Shown here one piece after another: positions 30,501-42,500 of a stretch of 64,000 nt of DNA (position 1 is its first letter; the number at the start of each line of letters is the position of its first letter). Position numbers and translations under genes: made by a program. Origin of the DNA: Azolla pinnata (Eukaryota; Streptophyta; Polypodiopsida; Salviniales; Salviniaceae). The notes under the pieces are model-generated. The model had not been told where the DNA came from. It did no database searches and saw only the letters and a program-made list of their open reading frames with translations. The stretch is from assembly GCA_037176905.1 (NCBI GenBank), contig JBBBWG010009446.1, forward strand, positions 7,983 to 71,982, read 5' to 3'.

Positions 30501-33500
30501 CGTACAACTAGAAGTTGGAAAAGCCACAGCTCAGCTCTACTGGGAGTGGCCCAGAACGGTTTGAAATTAGCTCAACCTCAGTGGTCAACGATCTGCTTGG
30601 CTCAGGTTCAGTCTGGTTTGGGGACTTGAAATTTTGACTCACCTTGGCTTCGTGCTTGAGTGGCTTGAGCAATTGCATATATGTACCTGTCCAAATATAT
30701 ATTTTACTTTATTTTCTTATGCCATTGAGTGGCTTTTGTTCAGATTGGCTCAGAGTTAACCGCTTGGTGTGGATAGGGCTCAAACTTGATATGTTCTACA
30801 TAGTTGGCTTGGAACTGAGCAGCTTTGCTTGAACCTGTCCGAGCCCAACCATTGCTGATTTTTACTTGCGGTCATATGAAAAAGAAATCTTTGAATTCCA
30901 AGTTCTCACCAGTAGAATGTCCAAACTTTTGTTTCATTTGCAAGTATGTTTATTCACAGAACTAAAAATTACTTTTGTTGATTACCCATTATGCTCTATA
31001 CGTGTATCTCTATAATAGAAAAAGGAGATCAATGATTCACTAATCGCCAGTTGGGCATGTCTGGATATGCTTGTTATATGTGCAAAATTTTAGCTGTCTG
31101 TAATTTTTTCTGTAAATTTGGTAATGTTCTATACTAAGAAATGACAGCATGTTACCTTAACATCTGTATTGATAGGGCTTTTTGTGTTATTTTACTGGAT
31201 ACTTGTGCAATTAATTTGTAATAACGTACTTTTCTTTCTCAAAATTTTCATTAATCTGTTAGCCATAATCACTTTTGTAGGGCATTCCAAGTCATAGTGA
31301 GAGACGGTCTATTTTCTACCACTATGTTCGTACACGTGCAGAGGAAGAACGGAAAGAGAAGAGGGCTGCTCAGAGGGCTGCTGTAGAAGGTTTCAAACAG
31401 CTTTTAGAGGAGGCATCTAAGGTCTGTACTTCTATTCTTTCATCAACTTCTATTTTAGTTTGTTTCTTTTACTTTCTGGTAAACAGTAGACTTGTGCTCT
31501 TTGTAGAGTTGGGATTATTTCCCATGCATCTATGATAATAACCTTGGTAACATGCCTTAATGGAGTACCCCAGTCTAGCCATGATTGAGGGAGCTCATTG
31601 GGCAGATATCTGACCTCAAATATGACTGATATTTAAGGAAGTGGATCTCTTGGCATTCTTTGGAGTTATTGGACTGAAATGGAGGAACCCAGTCCACTTA
31701 TGATTGGATGAGCTCTTTGACCGATGACTCTCAATCATGTCAATGTGAGCGTATATTTAATAATGTCAATCTCTTGACGGGAATGGGTGACCCCAGCCCA
31801 CTCATGATTGGGTAAGCTCTTTGAATGATTTATGTGACTGCCTCTCAAGCACCTGAAGATTTCGAAGGGGGAAGGATCATATTTAAGAAAGTTGATGTCT
31901 TAGCTTTTGAAACTCATAGATATGTTGATTTGTTTGCTTCCCAGCTCCAGTGATTTCAATGATGCTCCCAGTGGAAGAGTTTTCAAGACTCCTGTCAGCT
32001 CATGGCTAATTTCTTCAGTCAAATATGTGAGACTGACTCTCAGGCGCCTCAAAATGAGTAGCACATAAGGAGGAACTCTTGGTCTTCTATGAAAATTAGG
32101 AACTCACTCTCTTAATGTGAAATCTGGAAGCCAACCATCATATTTCAAAATCTGGATCCTTTGACAGAACTTATTATTGTAAGATAGAGAACTTCATATC
32201 TAAAAAACGATGAAACAATCAATTGTGAGTGTCAGATGGTGTCCCTGGCAAGACCTTGCCCTTCAGGCAATAAGGTTCAAACTGTATCACTTACTACCAT
32301 AAACAATTTACATTTTCATCCGATCACTCAATATTATCATGCTTCTCTTGGTTGTCCGCCTAGTTATTCCATTTGTCAACCAATACAGGAAGTATTCTCT
32401 CACCTGTTAACTACTTGGGATATGCTAGGACATCAAAATCTAGTATTGAAAAACCTCTTTGATATGTAATTTTCTTTTTTCAGGATTTCAATCATGAATT
32501 TGATTATGAAAAGTTGGCAAAGGCATGGAGTGGTGACTCAAGATTTGAAGCATTGGAACGGAAAGATAGAGAAACGTTATTGAATGAAAGGTAGTTTCTT
32601 TCTGTTTATGGAAGATGTGGGTTTGTATTTTCCTATGTTTGTTACATATTCTTATTTGAAGTGTTGCTAGTAATGTATGCTATAGGATAACCCATGTTTT
32701 GACTGAGGTAGAGTGACAGTCCAATGTGTAATTCACTGATTGTGACTATGGTTCTATGCAAAATATTAATGTTGGACTTGGACAAAGCAAAGAATCATTT
32801 ATTGCATTTACTTTTTCCATGCCGACAGTCTAATTGACATCAATGTTATTGTAGATGTTTCACACTGGTGATAATATCAAGTGCAGGATCCCATATATAA
32901 ATTGAAGTCTTGTTAAAAAAATTTCAAAAATGGTGATTCTCAGCTGAAGTTTTAACTTTACCAGGATTTTACCCTTACGGAAAGCAGAAGAGGAGAGGAT
33001 TCGTGCTATAAGGGAAGCTGCAGCCACAGACTTCAATGCCATGTTGAAAGAGATGGGAGAAGTAACGAGTACAAGTCGCTGGTCCAGGGTAAAATATTTC
33101 ATGAATATACAGTGCAGCTGTATGAATGTGTTGATATGGTTATTCTTGTACGAGTTCTCCATCTGGATTACAACTTAGTTGTTGCTCCCTTGATGGTCAT
33201 CACAAGCCATAAGAGAACTTTACTCTTTGCTCATGCAGATTAAAGACAAGCTGAGGGATGATCCTCGCTATAGAACTGTAAGAAGAGAAGATCGGGAAAC
33301 CCTCTTCAATTCTTATGTGGCAGAGCTGCAAGCTGTGGAACTGGAGGCAGAGCGCAAAGCCAAGGCAAAAAGAGAAGAAGAGGTTTATTTTTCTAGCTTC
33401 AAGTGGATGACACTCTATGTGTATGATTGTTTACACTCCTCTATGTCATCTGTCCACATTGGCCCGAAGGGAGTTAAATAACTATACCATGAACTTATGG

Positions 33501-34276
33501 ATCTCCAAATTCTACAGGAAAAGCTGAGGGAGAGGGAGCGTGAAATGCGCAAGAGAAAGGAGAGAGAAGAACAAGAACTCGAGAAGGTTCGAGCTAAAGT
33601 GCGCAAAAGAGAAGCTGTTACTGCATATCAAGCTCTGTTAACGGAAAAGATAAAAGACCCTGAGGTAAAAGCTTTGGTTGCTTGTCAGTGAGAATGCCAC
33701 TGACATGGATAGACAAGGTTTACAGGTGCTAGCAATGTATAATTGTATATGCTTCGGCATTACTTTCGTTTTTTTCTTCATAGGCATCATGGACGCAATC
33801 TAAGCCCAAATTAGAGAAAGATACTTTGGGACGAGCAAATAATCCGGAACTTGATACTTCCGAGCGGGAGAAATTGTTCCGTGATCACGTAAAATCCCTT
33901 TATGAGGTATTCTCCAAGTGCCATCAATGAATCTAAGTAAGTGATCGAACAATGCATTAAAATCATTTTCGTATTGCAGCGTTCTGAACGTGATTATCGG
34001 ACGTTACTGGCTGAAGTAATGACTCTGGATGCTGCGAAAAAGCAGACCGAGGATGGGAAATCCATACTAAATTCCTGGACTGAAACGAAGAAGCTCATAA
34101 AAGATGATCCTAGATATAGCAAAATGCCAAGAAGAGATAGGGAAACGTGGTGGCGTAGATATGCAGATGACTTGCAACGCAAGTTAAAACCTGTTTCTAG
34201 TAAAAGTGAGAAGCTTTCTGGTTCTGATGGCAGCAAAGCAGGATCCGTTGATGCAGTACATAAAAGGAGAGCTTGA
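24596..34276 (+). CDS. PRP40C: Pre-mRNA-processing protein 40C (PRP40C / TCERG1-like), 13 coding exons
   Basis: Coding exons by eye: 24596-24679, 25103-26218, 26309-26346, 27715-27793, 27882-28259, 28332-28415, 31281-31421, 32484-32590, 32965-33088, 33239-33382, 33518-33664, 33784-33906 and 33980-34276, giving 953 residues. All junctions have GT-AG ends and matching phase. Residues 29-365 are Pro/Ser-rich. WW domain 1 (about 367-397) has DAWTAHKTQEGIIYYYN and WW 2 (about 417-449) has GWALVTTNDAKKYYYH. An acidic Ser/Glu stretch follows. Five FF domains occupy about 562-617, 628-680, 695-745, 793-850 and 858-925, each with the F...L.......W......L..D.R pattern. The first two FF domains are split by introns. 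Such proteins link the phosphorylated RNA polymerase II C-terminal domain to spliceosome components in the nucleus. Two WW plus five FF and a long proline-rich head match plant PRP40C and animal TCERG1/CA150 better than PRP40A/B. Confidence 0.9.
28790..29045. repeat. Imperfect tandem duplication in PRP40C intron 6
   Basis: The segment TTCTGATT.AGGTGTCTCCTGATGAAAA is present twice at about 28860 and 28911. The flanking TATTTGATAG.TTTATATTCA segment occurs near 28820 and 29010. The intron (28416-31280, 2.9 kb) is otherwise unassigned. Its middle (about 29100-30600) is less AT-rich than the rest and may be an old insertion, but I recognise no domain there. Confidence 0.7.
31555..32160. repeat. 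Degenerate ~115 bp repeats in PRP40C intron 7
   Basis: Blocks with CCCAGTC.A...ATGATTG...GAGCTC followed by a TTGG/TTGACC segment recur near 31566, 31688 and 31790, with further partial copies to about 32160. They are old, diverged tandem repeats of unknown origin. Confidence 0.6.
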
Positions 34277-35940
34277 GTCGCAGAAAAGCCAGTAATGGGG
34301 TCGATTCATTTTTTCATCAACATGTACAGAAGGCTAACACAAGTGTGATGTTGACGGACGTCAATATCTTTGAAGCATCTCTCATTCTGCGGAGAAATGA
34401 CAACATACATAGTTTTTTGAAGTTGGCACGAAAACCCTGAGTTTCGACATTGCAACTCTGTGCATTTAGTATCCTCCTTTGCCGCTCCAATGTTATGTAG
34501 GGACTCCGTAGGGAGATCCGATGAATGGAATGACACATCATTTGTTGTGCCTGATCTTGAATTTGAACTGAAGTCGGGGGACATTAGGTTTGTATGTTTA
34601 TCAGGACATTTCCTTACTAACAGAAGGATGGTGTTTTTTCACAAGGGGAACTTTTTTTACTCTTTTACCTTTTCTGTACAATGGAAGGGCGCTATAATGT
34701 TATATATATCGAAGCGGGTGAGAAGGTTTGGGTAAGATCATCTTTTCTATTATGAGAGCTTGGTGAATGCTATGTCTGGGTAGCTTGGCAGTGAATTTTT
34801 ATTCAGCTATGGCATAACGTAAGAGCTTGATTTTTTTAGTAAAATTTTGATTTTGTTGATAAGTTTGCTTCCTTGGTCTTCAAGGTATAGATAGCTCTTC
34901 TTGCTATAGGGAAAATATAACTTAGTGTAGGGTGAACTTTGTTTGGAATAGATTTGAACTTTGCTTGTAACATCCTCTATTTGTAATTGAAAAGATACTT
35001 GGAAGAACATACTTAACCATTTCCTATATATTGTGATTCATTGCTTATGATCATAGTACTATTCACATGAATGGCCAAGATATAACGGTGCAAGTTTTGA
35101 TCAAATTTTATACAAATTTTTGTCAAGGGTGCAAAAATTGATCTAATTTTGATTTTGATAAGGAATGTTAATGGTATCTGGACGTGTTTCATTGTAATAT
35201 TTGTGAAAGTGTGTTATTGGATAACAAGCAATGACAGATTCTTAATGTTTTTAGTCCTTATAAATTCTGTTTCTTTAGTTGTTATTATTGTGTTTTAAAA
35301 TTAACATATATTTAATTTTAATCAATATACAAAGGAATTTTATATTGTGAGGCATGAGAAACAAGAGCATAAAAAATAATGGAGGTCAAACCTATGATGA
35401 AGCTTCTTTCTTGATCCACTATTAATAAAGTGGTTATGTGTTAAATCATGCGATCACACAATCCAAAACAAAAAATAAAATTAAAAATGAAATGTCGCAA
35501 GTAAAACATATTTTCGAAACTGATACTTATTTCAATCTCATTTTTTTCCAAGCAATATGTACCATAATTTTGTCTTGTATAGATATAACATCGCTAGTGG
35601 TATTTTAAATGTCTTCGGCAATACATGTTTCACGAATCAAGGAGTCGATGATACTGATGCAACAAAACGATTCGGGGACAATGTAAAGAGTGATGTTATA
35701 GAATTGAAAACAAAGTCAGATATGGCACAAAGAAAACTTATTGGCGATTATGCAGGAGGCGATTCTATCTCTCCGTCGATATTTTTTAATTTCCTGCAAC
35801 TTTAGTGTATGTAAATGCTATAATTATCCACGCAATGTATTTCAAAACCGAAATCTGCGCGACATTGATTTTATAACACATTTCGTGTCTCGACAATATA
35901 AAATTCTTCCATCTCTCTCTCTCTCTCTCTCTCCCTCCAT
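34277..35940. other. PRP40C 3' UTR and AT-rich intergenic DNA
   Basis: The sequence after the PRP40C stop probably holds its 3' UTR (to about 34700). The remainder is AT-rich with only short open frames. No RNA gene, transposon domain or tandem array is visible. A (CT)n run at about 35911-35935 marks the approach to the SNX2 leader. Confidence 0.5.
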
Positions 35941-35944
35941 CTGT

Positions 35945-36178
35945 CTCGATCTAAATTTGTGTGTATCTCTACCGTTTTCTGTTCCGCAGATCAAATTACA
36001 GACGACACGTTTTACAAGAGTTTTTTCGAACATGCGAAAAGCACTGATCACATCAGTCTCGATCTACTATCTGTGTGTATCTCTGGAGTTCTACCGTTTT
36101 CTGTTTCGCAGATCAAATTACAGACGACACGTTTTACAAGAGTTTTTTCGAACATGCGAAAAAACACTGATCGAGAAT
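35945..36178. repeat. ~115-122 bp tandem duplication in the SNX2 leader/promoter
   Basis: CTCGATCTA ... TGTGTATCTCT, ACCGTTTTCTGTT.CGCAGATC and ACACGTTTTACAAGAG occur twice, offset by 113 to 122 bp (second copy from about 36058). Both copies end at CGAACATGCGAAAA. The duplicated part includes a CGCAG that could act as a splice acceptor, so two alternative leader exons are possible. Confidence 0.85.
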
Positions 36179-36258
36179 TTCAATCTCTTTGTGGTAAGAA
36201 AAGACCAGAATTTCGATGTCTCATTTCGACGCTTCTGCAGCCTGAGGATCTCCGATCC

Positions 36259-36381
36259 ATGGCGCCTAATCCGGAGATCGCGAGCGACAGGGACAGAAGG
36301 AGAGCTGCCGCTTCCTTTCTTTCTGTTTTCCCCGGCATCTTTGGGAAGATTCATGCTGTTTCGCCTTTTGCATCGACGTGA
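36259..36381 (+). promoter_or_regulatory. Possible upstream ORF in the SNX2 5' leader
   Basis: An ATG at 36259 opens a 40-codon frame (MAPNPEIASDRDRRRAAASF...) that ends at 36381, 165 bases before the SNX2 start. If the leader is unspliced this would be an upstream ORF that lowers translation. If the leader is spliced it may be absent. No peptide family is recognised. Confidence 0.3.
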
Positions 36382-36545
36382 AGACGGGTATTTCCCCCCC
36401 CCATTCCTTTGTTTTGTTTGCTGGACGTGATCCAGAGACCGCAGCGCTGTCCCCCTCTCTCTCTCTCTCCAGATTCCTGATCGCAATCTTGAACTGATCC
36501 TGGAAAACATGATCTTGTCAACGTGATGCCCCGTTGTTGCGTGCG

Positions 36546-39500
36546 ATGATCATGGAGTCTGACGATGAAAGCCCGCTGGATGTGAGCGCTTCCACGTCTA
36601 TGGATACAATGGAGAGCATTCTTCTGGATTCTAGCTACGGTAGCGCCTTGTCGCAGAGCTTATCTGCATCGGATGTTCATCCTTTGGCACCTGAAAGCAC
36701 ATACAGCTTGGAAGAAGATCCTTACTTGCAGCCGTTTGTTCATGATGCTATGTCTAATTCTGGGGGTAAGAAAATTGCTCGCAAGGCTGGCTCAGAGGAT
36801 CATGCAATATCCCTCCCTTTGTCCACATCGTCATCTTCTTTTTCAGAATACTTGACCATTACTGTCTCTCAGCCACAGACAGCACAAGAAACTGAAAGCC
36901 CGTCAATTGTACCCGGAAGGAATACCTATGTGACGTACCTCATAGTAACGCGCACCAATATACCGCAGTACGGTCGCCATGAATTTATGGTTCGAAGAAG
37001 ATTTCGTGATGTCATAGCCTTAGCAAATAGGCTTTCAGAAAACTATAAAGGCTATTTTGTTCCTTCTCGGCCAGATAAGAATACTGTAGAGAGTCAAGTT
37101 ATGCACAAGCAAGAGTTTATCGAACACAGGAGAGCTGCAATCGAGAAATATTTGCACCGGCTGGCTAACCATCATGTGATCAGATTGAGTGATGAGTTGA
37201 GGTCTTTTCTGCAATCGGATGTGACATTACCTTCAACTGCTATACCAGATAGGGCTTCAAACATGATTGATGGGGAGAGGAGTGCTATAATGGCACCCCA
37301 AGATGTTGTTCAAACTGGAAAAACCAGTAGAGATATTGTTCACATCTTCAAGGGTTTGAGGCAGTCTGTGTCAAATGAGTGGGCTGGAGTGAAGCATTCT
37401 ATTAATGAAGAAGAGAAAGAATTCCTGGAGAAGAAAAAGAAATTGGAGATATTGGAACATTGTCTGGGTGATGCATCGAAACAAGTAAGCAAACCTTACT
37501 GTACAGTTATCTCTAAGTATGAGATTTAGCCTGTGGTTTCGTAAGTATTGTTAAATTGTTCTATTGTTTTAGTAACACTTTTCTATGATAATCTTCTATT
37601 TCAACTGTAGGCTGAAGGTCTTATTAGGGCGCATAAAGCAGTAGGTGATGTTATGGGAGAGTTTGGTTTAGCCTTTATAAAACTGGCAAAGTTTGAGACT
37701 GAGAAGGCAATGTCAGATGCTCAAGGAAGTCACGCAGCAGATACAAAGAGACTGGGTACAGCAGTCATCAAAGCTAACCGATTTTACCGAGATGCAAATA
37801 TTAAATCAGCGAAGCACATGGTATCTAGCTTTTGCTGTGAAGAAATCATTGTTATTCAGATGTTGCAAATTAAAGTGATCCATATAACATTTTATGAAAA
37901 GTAACTTGGGCTAGAATTTGAAAATACACCAAATTTTTTGTTACTTCTCCAAATTCTCTGTTTGATCTCAGAATTAGAAAAAAAAAGAGAAGGATTCTCT
38001 GTATAGATAACCAAGTCGCATCTGCAATTTCTCAAAGGGGGCTTGTCCCAGGGCATTTAGATAAACAAGGGAGCAATCAGGGGTATTCCTGTGCTTTCCC
38101 AGCAGATTTAGAGAGTTGTGAATGTCCTCTGGTAATCATATGGTCTCTGATTTCTACTCTATGATGTTGTAGGATCAATTGCATGAATATCTGAGTTTGA
38201 TGCAGTCCGTGCATTCAGCTTTCAATGACCGTTCAACTGCATCAATTGCTGTGCAAACATTGTTCACACATATGTCAACCTTAAATGCAAGAATAGAAAA
38301 ACTCAAAGTTGCAAGTTCAAAGGTATTTGGCGGTGATGAAAAAAAGAACGTCAAAGTAGAAGAACTCAAAGAGGCTTTGGAAAATACCAGAGTGTCTTGT
38401 ATTGCAGCCGCTAGGGAATACCAACGCATAAAGGTGATGAATTTTCGTTTTCCCAATGAACTTACTAAAACTTTTCTAGCTTTTTGAACACAACAATATT
38501 CTTCTCCTGCATTTTTTCTACTTGAATAAGTTCTCACTTCCACGCAGTCCTATGCTTATTCACTTGGAATCCCACTCAACATTTGAGAGATTTCAACTCT
38601 AGAATGCCTAAGTTTTATTAGTTGTGCACAAACTCTCTTCCCTCCCTCCCTGACCTATGGCCCTAGGTGATCATTGCACGCCAATCATCAATTTACAACA
38701 TAGTTATAATCGAGCAGGATGAATACTGGAAATAACCAGGCAACATTAACATCACATCAAGAACACTCTGGTGAAGATGCTCCACTTCCAATTGTTGAAG
38801 TGACATAACACCATCTATGGAAGAAAGCCTTCAATTTCTTCAAGTTCTACAACGTTTATAAGTTTTTTCCTTAGTATAATCCACGTAACAGGAAGTCTTC
38901 CTAGGTGAGTTTAAGGATCTGCTACAGGTTTTGGGTACAAGGTGTTATCATGTTGAATTTGAAACCTCAGGGTCATGATGAAATTGCGGCAGTTAAAGAG
39001 GGTTAATGCAAGGGGTTCACTAATACTATTTATGCCATGGGATTGTGGTTTTGATGTTGTGGCAGTTGTTGCTGACAATGTGTTCCGATTTACAACAGGT
39101 CTTCTTGGACTATGTCCGTATACTACTGAAAATTGGGATTAGTGATGAAATTGTTGTATTTAAAAAAGGGTCAATGCAAGGGGTTCACAAATACTATTAC
39201 CAAAGTCTGATGAAATTGCTGCAGGCAATACTATCACAAGAGTTGGTGATGAAATTGCTGCAGTCAGCACTAGTCAAAAGTTGTGAGTGCAACAAGGCGC
39301 CTTCAATAAAACTGTTAGGATCCCAGAATTTTTGCATTGCCAGTGCATATTGAATTGTCCATATTAGAAGGAAAATCCTCAAAACTGTAGCGTGTTGTGT
39401 GTGCTAGCTTGCTGTCAATGTCCATTCATTAACTTATCAAGAAGCCATTTGTCCAAACAGAATATGTGTTTAATAGCAAAGAATAAGTTGTTGATCCCAA

Positions 39501-42500
39501 TAGCACCAAAGTGATATGGGAGAAAGAAAAGCACCCTAAAAGTTCTCCCCTAAATTATGTGTATAAAAGTTGTGCAAAAGTGACAAAAATTGCAAATACA
39601 GACAGATAGGTGATAGATACTTGAAAAAATTAAAAAGTTAAATATGAGAATTTTATCATGGAATGTACAAGGACTTGGAGGAGATCAATGTAAACATTTT
39701 AGAGGAGTAGACAAGATTCACGAAAGTGCTTAATATTTGGTGATATGGATTTTATTATGATACAAGGACATCATTTCAGTAATCCAAAAACAACTTCATA
39801 CAGAAATTTATTAAAGGGGACTTTTGACCAAAGCTTTTGGTGAACATCAGAGAAAGGGATGTTGGCATCTGGAGATTGTTGTTCATCTTGCAGAAAAACT
39901 TGTTAATATATTGGAGATTGTACTAGGTCAAGTACAATGCCTAATTCTTAAGTTGAAGCAAGATTTGATAAGGTTGTAGCTGTAGATACCTCTACACTTG
40001 TTACTACAAGACAATGATTATGGGCAGAAATGGCACAGTGTTTAGCAATTTGGAGCACTAGTGCTTGATGGGAGATTCTAATATAATAGAGGAAGATTCT
40101 GATAGAACTGGAGGTTGTAATGCCATTGTGTATGGGAGAATGTACACAAGAAATTAAGAGTTCATGATGCATGGAAACTGGATTATTTTTTAAATGGGTC
40201 GAATAGCTTAGCCTTTTTAAGGTTATATAGAAGAAATAATGGAGTAAATTATCTAAAATAGAGAAATCATATGTAAGCGACTCTCTATGGGATAGTAGGG
40301 GAGTAATACCTATTATTCTTAGAATCTTAGACCATTCTATCACAACTGGCCGATAAAAGAGATACTGTGTGCACAAGTTAAAATTCTTGAGGCTTTGTAA
40401 GTAGATGGGATTTATTGGCTAAATGTCACACAATTATTGACATTGATTTACCCAAGTATTTAGCAACAAAGTGGTGTTGGTGGTTATGGCGATAAAGGAA
40501 ACATCTTATTTTCTTCAATATGTCGTGATTAAATATAGGGAAGACTCTTTGAAAGAGAGCAATTTTCTCACTATAGAGTATTTAGGGAAAAAGACCACAT
40601 TGTCTATAGATAGATGATCAATTAAGGTAAGATATCATATTTCCTATGCTAGGTACAAGAAATAGACATTGCTATCATAAAGCTGCAACCTTTTGGTGTC
40701 AAAGTAGGTGACAAGGTCAGTAAGGAATTTGCTAGGGTCACAAGCCTGAAACATATCCAGTTTCATGTACTGCATTTAGAAAGATCCAATGAAAGTTTAG
40801 TGGATGATCCGATTGAGATGAGAAATATTGCCACCAATTTCCATATGTCACTGTTGATAGAGGAAGTTCTGATAATGAGAAAAGGGTGTGTTGAATTCTA
40901 TTCCTAGTTGGCTTATTGATGTTATAATCAATAAATCAGAAGCATCGTTTCCATCTAAGGAAGTATGAATAAGCATTCATTTGTTGCTCAAACATTCTTT
41001 CCTTGGTGATGAAAATGGTTGCGCCTACTTTTCTTTTTGGATTATTAATGCGTAGGATGGGTTTCTCCCAAAAGTGTATCAAAGTAACCATGTTTGTTTA
41101 TACTTACATTTGCACAATAAGGTGCTATTAGCATGGGATTTAGGACTGAGGTCGTTTCAACGAAGATGTCCGTAAGCTCCCTATTTATTCCTTATTTTTG
41201 TTTAACCTATGACTTCATTCATATGTAATGATAGCATAATAGCAACGCAATTGGTATTTCCAAGAACACACTAGAGCTGATCCTTCTGAGTTTTCTAACA
41301 CAACTGTATATATACTAAAGGAATGAATGAGAATTTGCGCATAATAAATGCATTGGATGCTAAATGATTTTCACAACCACAGGGGCAAAGTTGAACTGGG
41401 AAAAGGCAGTAGGTATGTGGATAAGTGAAGTGCCCGTCCCATCTTTGAATTCTTATGCAAATGGCAAGTGGGTTCCAAGAGGCTCTTCATTTCGATACTT
41501 ATGTTACTGAATAGGATTAGACCTATCTATGGATTAACTTGTTGCTCCTTTATTAGCAATCTGGAGAGTGTTGCTATAGTGGAGTATTAAACAACTGTCT
41601 TTTGCTGGTAAGCAAATCAAGTATTATTAGTATTATTAGTGTAGAATCTTCTATGTTCTGGAAATGATGTCAGTTGTTGCAGAGCTAAAGTGGCATGACA
41701 AGTTGTAATCTTGTGTTGATAGACCCATGGGAGCAAAACCAAGAATTGTTACTTAAGCTTATGATCAGAAGCTCATTACCAATTTTGGTCCATGTAAAAA
41801 TTTATAACATGCATGATTACAAGAACATGCTCCATTTGATGGTGGGCCTTGGAGACTATCCATTCATTGGGATTTTGTGCTAGAAATTGTAAGGGCAAGG
41901 CACAAATAAAAATTTCTTTGTTAAAGGATTGCGGCACACTTGGATGAAGGTGCAGGGAGCTGTAAAAGTACAAATAATATGCAATGCAGTCTAAATCATG
42001 GAGCCCAAAAATACTGACACAAATGGGCATATGTTTGGATGAAGAACTTGATTAACTTGTGGATCATCTCAAAAGAATATAGCTGACAATATTGGAACAT
42101 GACAATGTTTTCTAAGGAAAAACTTGTAACAGATGTGTCTCAACTGTAGAAGGAATCAAAGGTGTGGTCAAATATGCTATAAACAGTTGATTAATTAAAT
42201 TGGGCCATTCTACAAATTGATCATGTGCAGGGAGAGGCTCATTGATGGATGCATTCACTAGAATGGGGATTTTGATAGGTTTACGAGGATATGCGAATAT
42301 CACTTCTTAGTTATCTTTTGACTTATGATCGTCAAAGGCTCATGACTATTAGCAAGAGGATATGATTGTTCAACAATCATCGCTTTTATATATTAGTGAG
42401 GTGGCATGTGTTGAAGGAGTTTGGCATATGGACCTAGCTCCTAGGAAAATAGTTTATGAATGAAAGGTATAGGTATATGGGAGCAAATACCTTTATCAAA

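Noticed and set aside
28416-31280. A separate gene inside PRP40C intron 6
   Set aside because: Open frames are short, without domains or splice signals. The FF1 domain is continuous across the intron, so it is intronic sequence.
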